Source of the DNA: Arenicola marina
Lineage: Eukaryota; Annelida; Polychaeta; Arenicolidae
Assembly: GCA_964019135.1 (NCBI GenBank)
Contig: OZ025255.1
Coordinates: 5,642,001-5,706,000, forward strand
Length of the DNA: 64,000 bases
Reading direction: 5' to 3'
In this document: piece after piece, positions 12,418 to 25,010 of the stretch
Layout: every line of letters starts with the position of its first letter
Position numbering within the stretch: position 1 is the first letter of the stretch
Translations under genes and position numbers: made by a program
Notes under the pieces: generated by a model
Database searches by the model: none
Seen by the model: the letters and a program-made list of their open reading frames with translations, nothing else
What the model was told of the DNA's origin: nothing

Positions 12418-12958
12418 GCGACAATCATAATTACAATAACAGATCAGCCACTCGGAAACATGCGAAAGGATTTTCTGGCACACGCGAGTAAACATAAACG
12501 CATACACCGGTTAAATTTGTTTCCAGAGCACTTTTAAATAAGTTTTTCAAAACTGTTGCATTAGAGGGAAGTATGGTTGTTACAATTGTGGTTGACACAT
12601 GTATACTACGTTAAAAGGAAAACAAGTTTTACATTGCGGTTGATGTTAGAGGAACATTACTGGAAAGACAGTTGCTACATTGCGGGTTTTTACAATTAGT
12701 GGGAAATTGTTCAACAGGGCCTATCACTACGCCTTTATATGGCCTTGCAGTCGGTCTCTTTCTACTTCCCCCCACTGGCCCCTACAACAATTGAGCTATT
12801 CTCCTCCACGTATCTATTAATGTCCTCTATCTTTAATATCTTTGTCTTGTTTGTGGGTTCACTTAAGTACACGCGAGCAAGCCAGACCGGTTGTAACGTC
12901 CACAATACCATGTCCTCATGGCTTGGTCTGAGTGAAACAGGGACATGTCCGCCTCAGC
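12418..12958. other. Single-copy spacer
   Basis: Unique A/T-rich sequence with a loosely repeated GTTGTTACA/GTTGCTACA flavour near 12550-12700. A 94-codon forward frame (12739-13023) runs into the next array and resembles nothing I know. Confidence 0.5.
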
Positions 12959-15900
12959 CCTCTAGGACGACCTCTAGTGCCGCCTCTAGGACCACTCACA
13001 GTCTCGTAGGACCACCTCTTTGAGCACTCACAACCTTCTAGGACCACCTCTAGGACGACCTCTAGTGCCACCTCTAGGACCACTCACAGTCTCGTAGGAC
13101 CACCCCTATCACCACTCACAACCTTCTAGGACGACCTCTAGGACGACCTCTAGGATCACTCACAGCCTCCTAGGACCACCTCTAGGACGATCTCTAGGAC
13201 CACCTCTAGGACCACTCACAGTCTCGTAGGACCACCTCTAGGACCACTCACAGTCTCGTAGGACCACCTCTATCACCACTCACAACCTTCTAGGACGACC
13301 TCTAGGACGATCTCTAGGACGACCTCTAGGACGACCTCTAGGATCACTCACAGCCTCCTAGGACCACCTCTAGGACGATCTCTAGGACCACCTCTAGGAC
13401 CACTCACAGTCTCGTAGGACCACCTCTATGACCACTCACAACCTTATAGGACCACCTCTATGACCACCTCTAGGACCACCTCTAGGACGACCTCTAGGAT
13501 CCTCACAGCCTCCTAGGACCACCTCTAGGACGATCTCTAGGACCACCTCTAGGACCACTCACAGTCTCGTAGGACCACCTCTATGACCACTCACAACCTT
13601 CTAGGACCACCTCTAGGACCACTCAGTCTCGTAGGACCACCTCTATCACCACTCACAACCTTATAAGACCACCTCTAGGACGACCTCTAGGACGACTTCT
13701 AGGATCACTCACAGCCTCCTAGGACCACCTCTAGGACGATCTCTAGGACCACCTCTAGGACCACCTCCAGGACCACTCACAATCTCGTAGGACCACCTCT
13801 AGGACCACTCACAGCCTTCTAGGACCACCTCTAGGATCACTCACATATTCCTAGGACCACCTCTAGGATCACCTCTAGGACCACTCAGTCTCGTAGGACC
13901 ACCTCTATGACCACTCACAACCTTCTAGGACCACCTCTAGGACGACCTCTAGTGCCACCTCTAGGACCACTCACAGTCTCGTAGGACCACCTCTAGGACC
14001 ACTCACAACCTTCTAGGACCACCTCTAGGACGACCTCTAGGACCACCTCTAGGACCACTCACAGTCTCGTAGGACCACCTCTAGGACCACTCACAGCCTT
14101 CTAGGACCACCTCTAACATCACTCACAACCTTCTAGGACCACCTCTAGGACCACCTCTAGGACCACTTCTAGGACCACTCACAAGCTCGTAGGACCACCT
14201 CTATGACCACTCACAACCTTCTAGGACCACCTCTAGAACGACCTCTAGAACCAGTTCTAGGACCACTCACAGTCTCGTAGAACCACCTCTGTCACCACTC
14301 ACAACCTTGTAGGACAACCTCTAGGCCCACCTCTAGGACGACCTCTAGGACGACCTCTAGGATCACTCACAGCCTCCTAGGACCACCTCTAGGACGATCT
14401 CTAGAACCACCTCTAGGACCACCTCTAGGACCACTCACAGTCTCGTAGGACCACCTCTAGGACCACTCACAGCCTTCTAGGACCACCTCTAGGATCACTC
14501 ACATATTCCTAGGACCACCTCTAGGACCACCTCTAGGATCACCTCTAGGACCACTCACAGTCTCGTAGGACCACCTCTAGGACCACTCACAGCCTTCTAG
14601 GACCACCTCTAGGATCACTCACATATTCCTAGGACCACCTCTAGGACCACTTCTAGGACCACCTCTAGGACGACCTCTAGGATCCTCACAGCCTCCTAGG
14701 ACCACCTCTAGGACGATCTCTAGGACGACCTCTAGGATCACTCACAGCCTCCTAGGACCACCTCTAGGACGATCTCTAGGACCACCTCTAGGACCACTCA
14801 CAGTCTCGTAGGACCACCTCTATGACCACTCACAACCTTATAGGACCACATCTATGACCACCTCTAGGACGACCTCTAGGACGACCTCTAGGATCACTCA
14901 CAGCCTCCTAGGACCACCTCTAGGACGATCTCTAGGACCACCTCTAGGACCACTCACAGTCTCGTAGGACCACCTCTATGACCACTCACAACCTTATAGG
15001 ACCACATCTATGACCACCTCTAGGACCACCTCTAGGACCACCTCTAGGATCACTCACAGCCTCCTAGGACCACCTCTAGGACAATCTCTAGGACCACCTC
15101 TAGGACCACTCACAGTCTCGTAGGACCACCTCTATGACCACTCACAGCCTTCTAGGACCACCTCTAGGATCACTCACATATTCCTAGGACCACCTCTAGG
15201 ATCACCTCTAGGACCACTCACAGTCTCGTAGGACCACCTCTATCACCACTCACAACCTTCTAGGACCACCTCTAGGACGACCTCTATGACCACCTCTAGG
15301 ACCACTCAGTCTCGTAGGACCACCTCTATCACCACTCACAACCTTTTAAGACCACCTCTAGGGCGACCTTTAGGACGACCTCTAGGATCACTCACAGCCT
15401 CCTAGGACCACCTCTAGGACGATCTCTAGGACCACCTCTAGGACCACTCACAGCCTTTTAGGACCACCTCTAGGATCACTCACATATTCCTAGGACCACC
15501 TCTAGGATCACCTCTAGGACCACCTCTAGGACGACCTCTAGGACCACTTCTAGGACCACTCACAGCCTTCTAGGACCACCTCTAGGATCACTCGCATATT
15601 CCTAGGACCACCTCTAGGATCACCTCTAGGACCACCTCTAGAACGACCTCTAGGACCACTTCTAGGACCACTCACAGTCTCGTAGGACCACCTCTATGAC
15701 CACTCACAACCTTCTAGGACCACCTCTAGGACCACCTCTAGGACCACTTCTAGGACCACTCACAGTCTCGTAGGACCACCTCTATCACCACTCACAACCT
15801 TGTAGGACAACCTCTAGGCCCACCTCTAGGACGACCTCTAGGACGACCTCTAGGATCACTCACAGCCTCCTAGGACCACCTCTAGGACGATCTCTAGGAC

Positions 15901-16285
15901 CACCTCTAGGACCATCTCTAGGACCACTCACAGTCTCGTAGGACCACCTCTAGGACCACTCACAGCCTTCTAGGACCACCTCTAGGATCACTCACATATT
16001 CCTAGGACCACCTCTAGGATCACCTCTAGGACCACTCACAGTCTCGTAGGACCACCTCTATGACCACTCACAACCTTCTAGGACCACCTCTAGGAAGACC
16101 TCTAGGACCACCTCTAGGACCACTCAGTCTCGTAGGACCACCTCTATCACCACTCACAACTTTATAAGACCACCTCTAGGACGACCTCTAGGACGACCTC
16201 TAGGACCACCTTTAGGATCACTCACAGCCTCCTTAGACCACCTCTAGGATGACCTCTAGGACCACCTCTAAGACCACTCACATCC
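12959..16285. repeat. 12-bp CTCTAGGACCAC minisatellite with composite higher-order units
   Basis: The base unit CTCTAGGACCAC (variants with GACGAC, GATCAC, TATGAC) is interspersed with modules carrying CACTCACAGTCTCGTAGG, CACTCACAACCTTCTAGG, CACTCACAGCCTCCTAGG or CACTCACATATTCCTAGG. Modules recur in similar order many times over 3.3 kb. CTAG occurs in nearly every unit, so TAG stops fall in every frame and no open frame longer than about 60 codons exists; this repeat cannot code. It meets the next array almost without spacer. Confidence 0.96.
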
Positions 16286-16297
16286 TTGCAGGAGCAA

Positions 16298-18304
16298 GGG
16301 CGCTGGGCCTGTTACACCACTGTTTATTGTCGCCGGGCGCTGGGCCTGTTACACCGCTGTTTATTGTCGCCGGGCGCTGGGCCTGTTACACCGCTGTTTA
16401 TTGCCGCCGGGCGCTGGGCCTGTTACACCGCTGTTTATTGTCGCCGGGCGCTAGGCCTGTTACACCGCTGTTTATTGTCGCTGGGCGCTGGGCCTGTTAC
16501 ACCGCTGTTTATTGCCGCCGGGCGCTGGGCCTGTTACACCGCTGTTTATTGTCGCCGGGCGCTAGGCCTGTTACACCGCTGTTTATTGTCGCTGGGCGCT
16601 GGGCCTGTTACACCACTGTTTATTGCCGCCGGGCGCTGGGCCTGTTACACCACTGTTTATTGTCGCCGGGCGCTGGGCCTGTTACACCGCTCTTTATTGT
16701 CGCCGGGCGCTGGGCCTGTTACACCGCTGTTTATTGCCGCCGGGCGCTGGGCCTGTTACACCGCTGTTTATTGTCGCCGGGCGCTAGGCCTGTTACACCG
16801 CTGTTTATTGTCGCTGGGCGCTGGGCCTGTTACACCACTGTTTATTGCCGCCGGGCGCTGGGCCTGTTACACCGCTGTTTATTGTCGCCGGGCGCTGGGC
16901 CTGTTACACCGCTGTTTATTGCCGCCGGGCGCTGGGCCTGTTACACCGCTGTTTATTGTCGCCGGGCGCTGGGCCTGTTACACCGCTGTTTATTGTCGCC
17001 GGGCGCTGGGCCTGTTATACCGCTGTTTATTGTCGCCGGGCGCTGGGCCTGTTACACCGCTGTTTATTGTCGCCGGGTGCTGGGCCTGTTACACCGCTGT
17101 TTATTGTCGCTGGGCGCTGGGCCTGTTACACCGCTGTTTATTGTCGCCGGGCGCTGGGCCTGTTACACCGCTGTTTATTGCCGCCGGGCGCTGGGCCTGT
17201 TACACCGCTGTTTATTGTCGCCGGGCGCTGGGCCTGTTATACCGCTGTTTATTGTCGCCGGGCGCTGGGCCTGTTATACCGCTGTTTATTGCCGCCGGGC
17301 GCTGGGCCTGTTACACCGCTGTTTATTGCCGCCGGGCGCTGGGCCTGTTACACCGCTGTTTATTGTCGCCGGGCGCTGGGCCTGTTACACCGCTGTTTAT
17401 TGTCGCCGGGCGCTGGGCCTGTTATACTGCTGTATATTGTCGCCGGGCGCTGGGCCTGTTACACCGCTGTTTATTGTCGCCGGGCGCTGGGCCTGTTACA
17501 CCGCTGTTTATTGCCGCCGGGCGCTGGGCCTGTTACACCGCTGTTTATTGTCGCCGGGCGCTGGGCCTGTTATACCGCTGTTTATTGTCGCCGGGCGCTG
17601 GGCCTGTTATACCGCTGTTTATTGCCGCCGGGCGCTGGGCCTGTTACACCGCTGTTTATTGCCGCCGGGCGCTGGGCCTGTTACACCGCTGTTTATTGTC
17701 GCCGGGCGCTGGGCCTGTTATACCGCTGTTTATTGTCGCCGGGCGCTGGGCCTGTTATACCGCTGTTTATTGCCGCCGGGCGCTGGGCCTGTTACACCGC
17801 TGTTTATTGCCGCCGGGCGCTGGGCCTGTTACACCGCTGTTTATTGTCGCCGGGCGCTGGGCCTGTTACACCGCTGTTTATTGTCGCCGGGCGCTGGGCC
17901 TGTTATACTGCTGTATATTGTCGCCGGGCGCTGGGCCTGTTACACCGCTGTTTATTGTCGCCGGGCGCTGGGCCTGTTACACCGCTGTTTATTGCCGCCG
18001 GGCGCTGGGCCTGTTACACCGCTGTTTATTGTCGCCGGGCGCTGGGCCTGTTATACCGCTGTTTATTGTCGCCGGGCGCTGGGCCTGTTATACCGCTGTT
18101 TATTGCCGCCGGGCGCTGGGCCTGTTACACCGCTGTTTATTGCCGCCGGGCGCTGGGCCTGTTACACCGCTGTTTATTGTCGCCGGGCGCTGGGCCTGTT
18201 ACACCGCTGTTTATTGTCGCCGGGCGCTGGGCCTGTTATACTGCTGTATATTGTCGCCGGGCGCTGGGCCTGTTACACCGCTGTTTATTGTCGCCGGGCG
18301 CTGG
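16298..18304. repeat. 37-bp minisatellite, about 54 copies, open in all three forward frames
   Basis: Each unit has GGGCGCTGGGCCTGTTACAC followed by CGCTGTTTATTGTCGCC. The unit has no stop on the forward strand and 37 leaves remainder 1 modulo 3, so all three forward frames read the same 37-residue cycle for 490-690 codons. The rare variant TTATACTGCTGTATATTG occurs near 17419, 17900 and 18233, spaced by 481 and 333 bases (13 and 9 units). This shows multi-unit block duplication. I judge it non-coding. Confidence 0.96.
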
Positions 18305-20150
18305 ATAGCGACTCGCGGTAGCCAGAGAACTAAAGACTATGTATGAAGAAGACATCAACTTGAAATAACGCGTGTCTCTTAGTTACCAGCCGGTTTTATT
18401 TGCGTGTTTTATATTTATATATCAGAGACGCCAGTGGCTGACAGAGGTATCCATCGCTCACCCTCGTGTATCAACGCCGCCCCCCCCCCCTCCTCCCTCT
18501 CCACCCGACTCGGCAGCGGTAGAACTACAACACTAACTCGTAAGGTTTGCTGTTCTCCGTGTCTGCCGTCGTCACGGACCGGTGGCTGCCACTTCACGGA
18601 GAATAAGAGCTTCAGTGTCAGTGATTGCAATCAATCCTTAACCGGTAAAGTGATACAATGAACGCTGGAATATCAGCTAACGGGTAATTACGAGTCTCCG
18701 AACCCTCTGGTCACATAATGGGACGTGTAGCAGCAGCGGGCGCATGTCATCGGGCTAGGACTAGTGTCCCGCCCGGTACGCCCATGACGTCACGGTCTTC
18801 CCGGCATACCGATAGGAATATGTCGCATTCCTCCAATGAAATGCAAGCACCGTTTACATCCGGTGTACGTGGGGGCAATGGCACCAGCCTAGTCTATCCC
18901 CATGCAACCAGCCGCCATCTTTACCCGAATGTCACGTGTGGTTTCAAGCGGGATACGATCGGATTGAATGCGCGCGCACCAAACTCGTGCGAAACCAGTG
19001 TTGGGAAGTTTACCGATGTGTAATCTGCGTGGTCGGGTTATTTCAGGGATATAGGGCTGTACAGTCACTACGGGATCTTATCGAGACCCCACGAGACCGG
19101 CATACTTATGCTCTACGTCAATGCGTAGCATCAACGGCCTGTACGTGCTGCCTACCTTACGAACGGCTCACATGCATTATGGAGAGATAAATGTCTTATC
19201 TTTAACTATATTATGATTTCCTAGTTAGCCATGCCTGGACCAAAGCAAACAAAAAATAATTTCACACCCACTCGATTGTTCACGCACAAACCGCGCAGCT
19301 GGCCGGTTCCCAACACTAAAACGTTGACTACAATGAGTGTGCGTCAAGCAGCTGCAGCAAGGCACCAGCGTGATGCGCACTCGTTCTAAGAGCACGTGTT
19401 GTTTTGTTGGTCCCCAAAAGCCCTAAACCGGAAATAGAACCCGCGAGAACTGTACAGCCCTATACCGGGCTACCAAAATAATGCGCCGAGTACAGGTGTC
19501 CTCCAGGCAACGAAGCAAGCAGGTAGCTAGCGTCGCCTGGAACAGATCTTCTGGGAGCGGCCTGCATCCCACAGGATGGCTATTCACTGCTGTGTTAAGA
19601 GCATGTGCGATGTTCGAGGGACCCTGAATGAAAAAGCCATCTATGTAACAGATTATCAAAGATTTATTATTTAAATAGGGTATTTTACATAGCACTACAA
19701 AGTAACGACGTCGACTATGTAAATATAATTTATTCATGTATCAACAGCTATGTTAATGTACGTGTACTAAATTGTCTATGACAATAAAGATTTTAATTAA
19801 AAAATCATAATATGGTATGGTATTCGCTATACTCATCTGGCAAGTTATTGATGAGTGTAAGAAGGCGACCAGCGAGACAGGGGTGGCGATTATGTGCGAG
19901 TTCTACGCGCAATGGGTGCTTCACGTGAAGCTTTCATTAGGAATAGAACGAAAGCTGCAATAATTCAGCCGCGGAAACACAAATGAAAATAGCCAGCGAA
20001 TTGTTCAATTGAGGGTCTGATGAGGTCAAAGCCGCTTTTAATCAAATAAATGACGCATCCCCCCCCCTCTCCTCACCATTCGACCTGTAGTCAAAATCCC
20101 CAACTATCCCTGAACCCCCTTTCCAGCTGCCAACCACACCGTCCATGTCC
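18305..20150. other. Single-copy DNA, no gene recognised
   Basis: Unique sequence with a poly-C run near 18481-18490 and another near 20059-20067. A TGACGTCA palindrome lies near 18785. The 16-base ACTGTACAGCCCTATA at 19449-19464 has a reverse-complement match at 19050-19065, but the flanks do not pair. No domain is visible in any frame. Confidence 0.5.
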
Positions 20151-23100
20151 GGCTGTGGGTGTGATACACAGATACATATGATCTATGCAAACACCATGGC
20201 TGTTGGTGTGATACACAGATACATATGATCTATGCAAACACCATGGCTGTTGGTGTGATACACAGATACATATGATCTATGCAAACACCATGGCTGTTGG
20301 TGTGATACACAGATACATATGATCTACACAAACACCATGGCTGTTGGTCTGATACACAGATACATATGATCTACACAAACACCATGGCTGTTGGTGTGAT
20401 ACACAGATACATATGATCTACACAAACACCATGGCTGTTGGTGTGATACACAGATACATATGATCTATACAAACACCATGGCTGTGGGTGTGATACACAG
20501 ATACATATGATCTATACAAACACCATGGCTGTTGATGTGATACACAGATACATATGATCTACACAAACACCATGGCTGTTGGTGTGATACACAGATACAT
20601 ATGATCTATACAAACACCATGGCTGTGGGTGTGATACACAGATACATATGATCTACACAAACACCATGGCTGTTGATGTGATACACAGATACATATGATC
20701 TACACAAACACCATGGCTGTTGGTGTGATACACAGATACATATGATCTATACAAACACCATGGCTGTTGGTGTGATACACAGATACATATGATCTATACA
20801 AACACCATGGCTGTTGGTGTGATACACAGAGACATATCATCTATACAAACACCATGGCTGTTGGTCTGATACACAGATACATATGATCTACACAAACACC
20901 ATGGCTGTTGATGTGATACACAGATACATATGATCTACACAAACACCATGGCTGTTGGTGTGATACACAGATACATATGATCTATACAAACACCATGGCT
21001 GTTGGTGTGATACACAGATACATATGATCTATACAAACACCATGGCTGTTGGTGTGATACACAGATACATATGATCTATACAAACACAATGGCTGTTGGT
21101 GTGATACACAGAGACATATCATCAATACAAACACCATGGCTGTTGGTCTGATGCACAGATACATATGATCTACACAAACACCATGGCTGTTGGTGTGATA
21201 CACAGATACATATGATCTACACAAACACCATGGCTGTTGGTGTGATACACAGATACATATGATCTACACAAACACCATGGCTGTTGGTGTGATACACAGA
21301 TACATATGATCTATACAAACACCATGGCTGTTGGTATCCAGATACATAAGATCTACACAAACACCATGGCTGTTGGTGTGATACACAGATACATATGATC
21401 TACACAAACACCATGGCCGTTGGTGTGATACACAGATACATATGATCTATACAAACACCATGGCTGTGGGTGTGATACACAGATACATATGATTTATACA
21501 ACACCATGGCTGTTGGTGTGATACACAGATACATATGATCTATACAAACACCATGGCTGTGGGTGTGATACACAGATACATATGATTTATACAAACACCA
21601 TGGCTGTTGGTGTGATACACAGATACATATGATCTACACAAACACCATGGCTGTTGGTGTGATACACAGATACATAAGATCTATGCAAACACCATGGCTG
21701 TTGGTGTGATACACAGATACATATGATCTACACAAACACCATGGCTGTTGGTGTGATACACAGATACATATGATCTATACAAACACCATGGCTGTTGGTA
21801 TGATACACAGATACATATGATCTACACAAACACCATGGCTGTTGGTGTGATACACAGATACATATGATCTATACAAACACCATGGCTGTTGGTGTGATAC
21901 ACAGATACATATGATCTACACAAACACCATGGCTGTTGGTGTGATACACAGATACATATGATCTATACAAACACCATGGCTGTTGGTGTGATACACAGAT
22001 ACATATGATCTATACAAACACCATGGCTGTTGGTGTGATACACAGAGACATATCATCTATACAAACACCATGGCTGTTGGTCTGATACACAGATACATAT
22101 GATCTACACAAACACCATGGCTGTTGATGTGATACACAGATACATATGATCTACACAAACACCATGGCTGTTGGTGTGATACACAGATACATATGATCTA
22201 TACAAACACCATGGCTGTTGGTGTGATACACAGATACATATGATCTATACAAACACCATGGCTGTTGGTGTGATACACAGATACATATGATCTATACAAA
22301 CACAATGGCTGTTGGTGTGATACACAGAGACATATCATCAATACAAACACCATGGCTGTTGGTCTGATGCACAGATACATATGATCTACACAAACACCAT
22401 GGCTGTTGGTGTGATACACAGATACATATGATCTACACAAACACCATGGCTGTTGGTGTGATACACAGATACATATGATCTACACAAACACCATGGCTGT
22501 TGGTGTGATACACAGATACATATGATCTATACAAACACCATGGCTGTTGGTATCCAGATACATAAGATCTACACAAACACCATGGCTGTTGGTGTGATAC
22601 ACAGATACATATGATCTACACAAACACCATGGCCGTTGGTGTGATACACAGATACATATGATCTATACAAACACCATGGCTGTGGGTGTGATACACAGAT
22701 ACATATGATTTATACAACACCATGGCTGTTGGTGTGATACACAGATACATATGATCTATACAAACACCATGGCTGTGGGTGTGATACACAGATACATATG
22801 ATTTATACAAACACCATGGCTGTTGGTGTGATACACAGATACATATGATCTACACAAACACCATGGCTGTTGGTGTGATACACAGATACATAAGATCTAT
22901 GCAAACACCATGGCTGTTGGTGTGATACACAGATACATATGATCTACACAAACACCATGGCTGTTGGTGTGATACACAGATACATATGATCTATACAAAC
23001 ACCATGGCTGTTGGTATGATACACAGATACATATGATCTACACAAACACCATGGCTGTTGGTGTGATACACAGATACATATGATCTATACAAACACCATG

Positions 23101-23479
23101 GCTGTTGGTGTGATACACAGATACATATGATCTATATAAACACCATGGCTGTTGGTGTGATACACAGATACATATGATCTACACAAACACCATGGCTGTT
23201 GGTGTGATACACAGATACATATGATCTATACAAACACCATGGCTGTTGGTATCCAGATACATATGATCTACACAAACACCATGGCTGTTGGTGTGATACA
23301 CAGATACATATGATCTACACAAACACCATGGCTGTTGGTGTGATACACAGATACATATGATCTACACAAACACCATGGCTGTTGGTGTGATACACAGATA
23401 CATATGATCTACACAAACACCATGGCCGTTGGTGTGATACACAGATACATATGATCTATACAAACACCATGGCTGTGGT
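20151..23479. repeat. 47-bp minisatellite, about 71 copies, with a 1216-bp tandem block duplication
   Basis: Units contain GGCTGTTGGTGTGATACACA, then GATACATATGATCTACACAA and ACACCAT. Variants include ATCTATAC or ATCTATGC for ATCTACAC, GGTCTGATAC, GAGACATATCATC, and shortened units with GGTATCCAGATAC. The order of variants from about 20676 to 21891 recurs almost exactly from 21892 to about 23107, an offset of 1216 bases. Reverse-strand open frames of 60-80 codons are repeat artefacts. Confidence 0.97.
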
Positions 23480-23616
23480 GATGCTGGGCTATATAAATCG
23501 CTGTTGGTTTGTGAAGGAGTGTATGATCTTTCCGCGCTATGACACCGGTCAGCGTGCACCAGCACGGCTACACAGATATGGGAGGGTGCAAGGGTTATTC
23601 TCGTCCCTCGGGAATT

Positions 23617-23776
23617 AATCGTGAACTGGGAATATTATTATTAAATAGCCGTGAATCAGGAAATCGCTAATTTAAATCATGTAATACTATCCACCAGTCC
23701 TATGTATGCTGGAAGTTATCCTTTTTAATTCATCGTGACATGGGAATCAAGAAATTTATTCTTCGTGATCGGGGAA
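23617..23776. repeat. Four diverged copies of a TCGTGAnnnnGGGAA motif
   Basis: TCGTGAACTGGGAAT (23619), CCGTGAATCAGGAAAT (23649), TCGTGACATGGGAAT (23733) and TCGTGATCGGGGAA (23763) occur at irregular spacing in A/T-rich DNA. They look like remains of a very old tandem repeat. Confidence 0.4.
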
Positions 23777-24654
23777 CACGACCCCCCCCCCCCCCTAGAT
23801 ATTGCTAAGCGTGAAGACCATCGGGCGACACTTGATAATCGCAGAACAAAATGGCCGCCAGCGATACTGATAACTCCATATTAACAGATGTCATAATCTC
23901 GTTATGGGAATACTTCGCGAGATCTGAAGCGCCAGAAAAAAATGGATTTAATCGGTACAGTCTAGTGATAATGTACTCAAGACTCAAGGATAAGACTTTA
24001 AGAAGAACTTATTGCGTAAATAACTAAAAAAAACAGAGCTTTATTTGCAATCTTGGCCCGCTTCTGTCTGTTTTTGTCGGTTCGTGTTCGCCCTCCGCCT
24101 CTTTCAAATCTCTTAACCATTCCCCCACAATCCACTTCGCGGTCGACACAACGCGGCTCGTAGGACGGAGCTGAAGTCAAGGACCACTTCAACCAACACC
24201 TCGTTGTCTGTACTTACCAACAGCGGAACAAAATTAGCACTTCCTAATCCACTCAACAGTTGGCAGCTATACCCCTATAATTCTGGTGGCTGGAGGCTCC
24301 AGCAACTGGACTCCAGTTTTAATTCACTCAGCGAATATCACTTTGCGATAACGGGGTTGTTGGTGTTATTATTACTGGTGAATGCCACTGCTCGCCACTT
24401 AAAGGAAGACCGGGAGGTAGAGATCCCCGCCAACTTTAAAGTTTCCTCGGGGTGTTTGGGCTGTGTGTTTTGGGGGAGACAAGAATGTTGAGCGGGGAGT
24501 GGAGGGAGGGCGGCGGTGTAGCAGCGGCGAGTCCGTCGGTCCTCGGTGAAACACATCAAGGACTTGCCGCTCACAGGAAAGGCCACACAAATGCCACAAA
24601 ACTAACCTCGTTATCGATAAAGACCGTTTTTTGTTGGTTCCACGGACGCACGAT

Positions 24655-25010
24655 ACGCGCCCGAAGAGGCGGGAAGGTAAGGGAGGGGTCAGGGGAGGTT
24701 GTTGAGAGTCCGGGTATAGAAGGGGAGGAGCGAGGGAGGGGGGGGGGGGGTGGTGAGGGCTGGAGGGAGGATGGAGGATGATTGAAGGATGAGGGGGGAG
24801 GCTGCGAAAGGGCGGTGTAGGGGCTGGAGGGTGGGGTGGGAAGAGTGGTGACGGGCGGAGTAGCTAGAAAGCAAGGCTGGAGAGGGCGGGGGAGAGTGTG
24901 GGGAAAGGGGAGGGAAGTAAAGAGCATACCAAAGCCTCCACAGCCACACATCATGGGTGGAGCCGCGCGAGGAGAGAGGTGGAGGGAGGGAGGAGGGGGG
25001 GTATCGATCG
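24655..25010. other. Strongly purine-rich, G-run-rich tract
   Basis: Over about 350 bases the forward strand is dominated by GGGAGG, GGGTGG and GAGGG runs, including a run of about 14 G near 24739-24752. Such strand asymmetry can form G-quadruplex or triplex structures. The reverse strand gives proline/serine-rich open frames of 110-130 codons that I take as artefacts of composition. Confidence 0.6.

Noticed and set aside
11421-12491. A 356-codon forward frame over 11421-12491
   Set aside because: It joins a short unique part to two unrelated repeats with different units. No domain is recognised.
16249-18346. Forward frames of 487, 686 and 690 codons
   Set aside because: All three forward frames are open simultaneously over a 37-bp repeat, which is expected from the repeat and not from coding.
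19050-19464. Possible inverted-repeat element with 16-base ends (TATAGGGCTGTACAGT)
   Set aside because: Pairing does not extend beyond the 16 bases, and there is no flanking target duplication.
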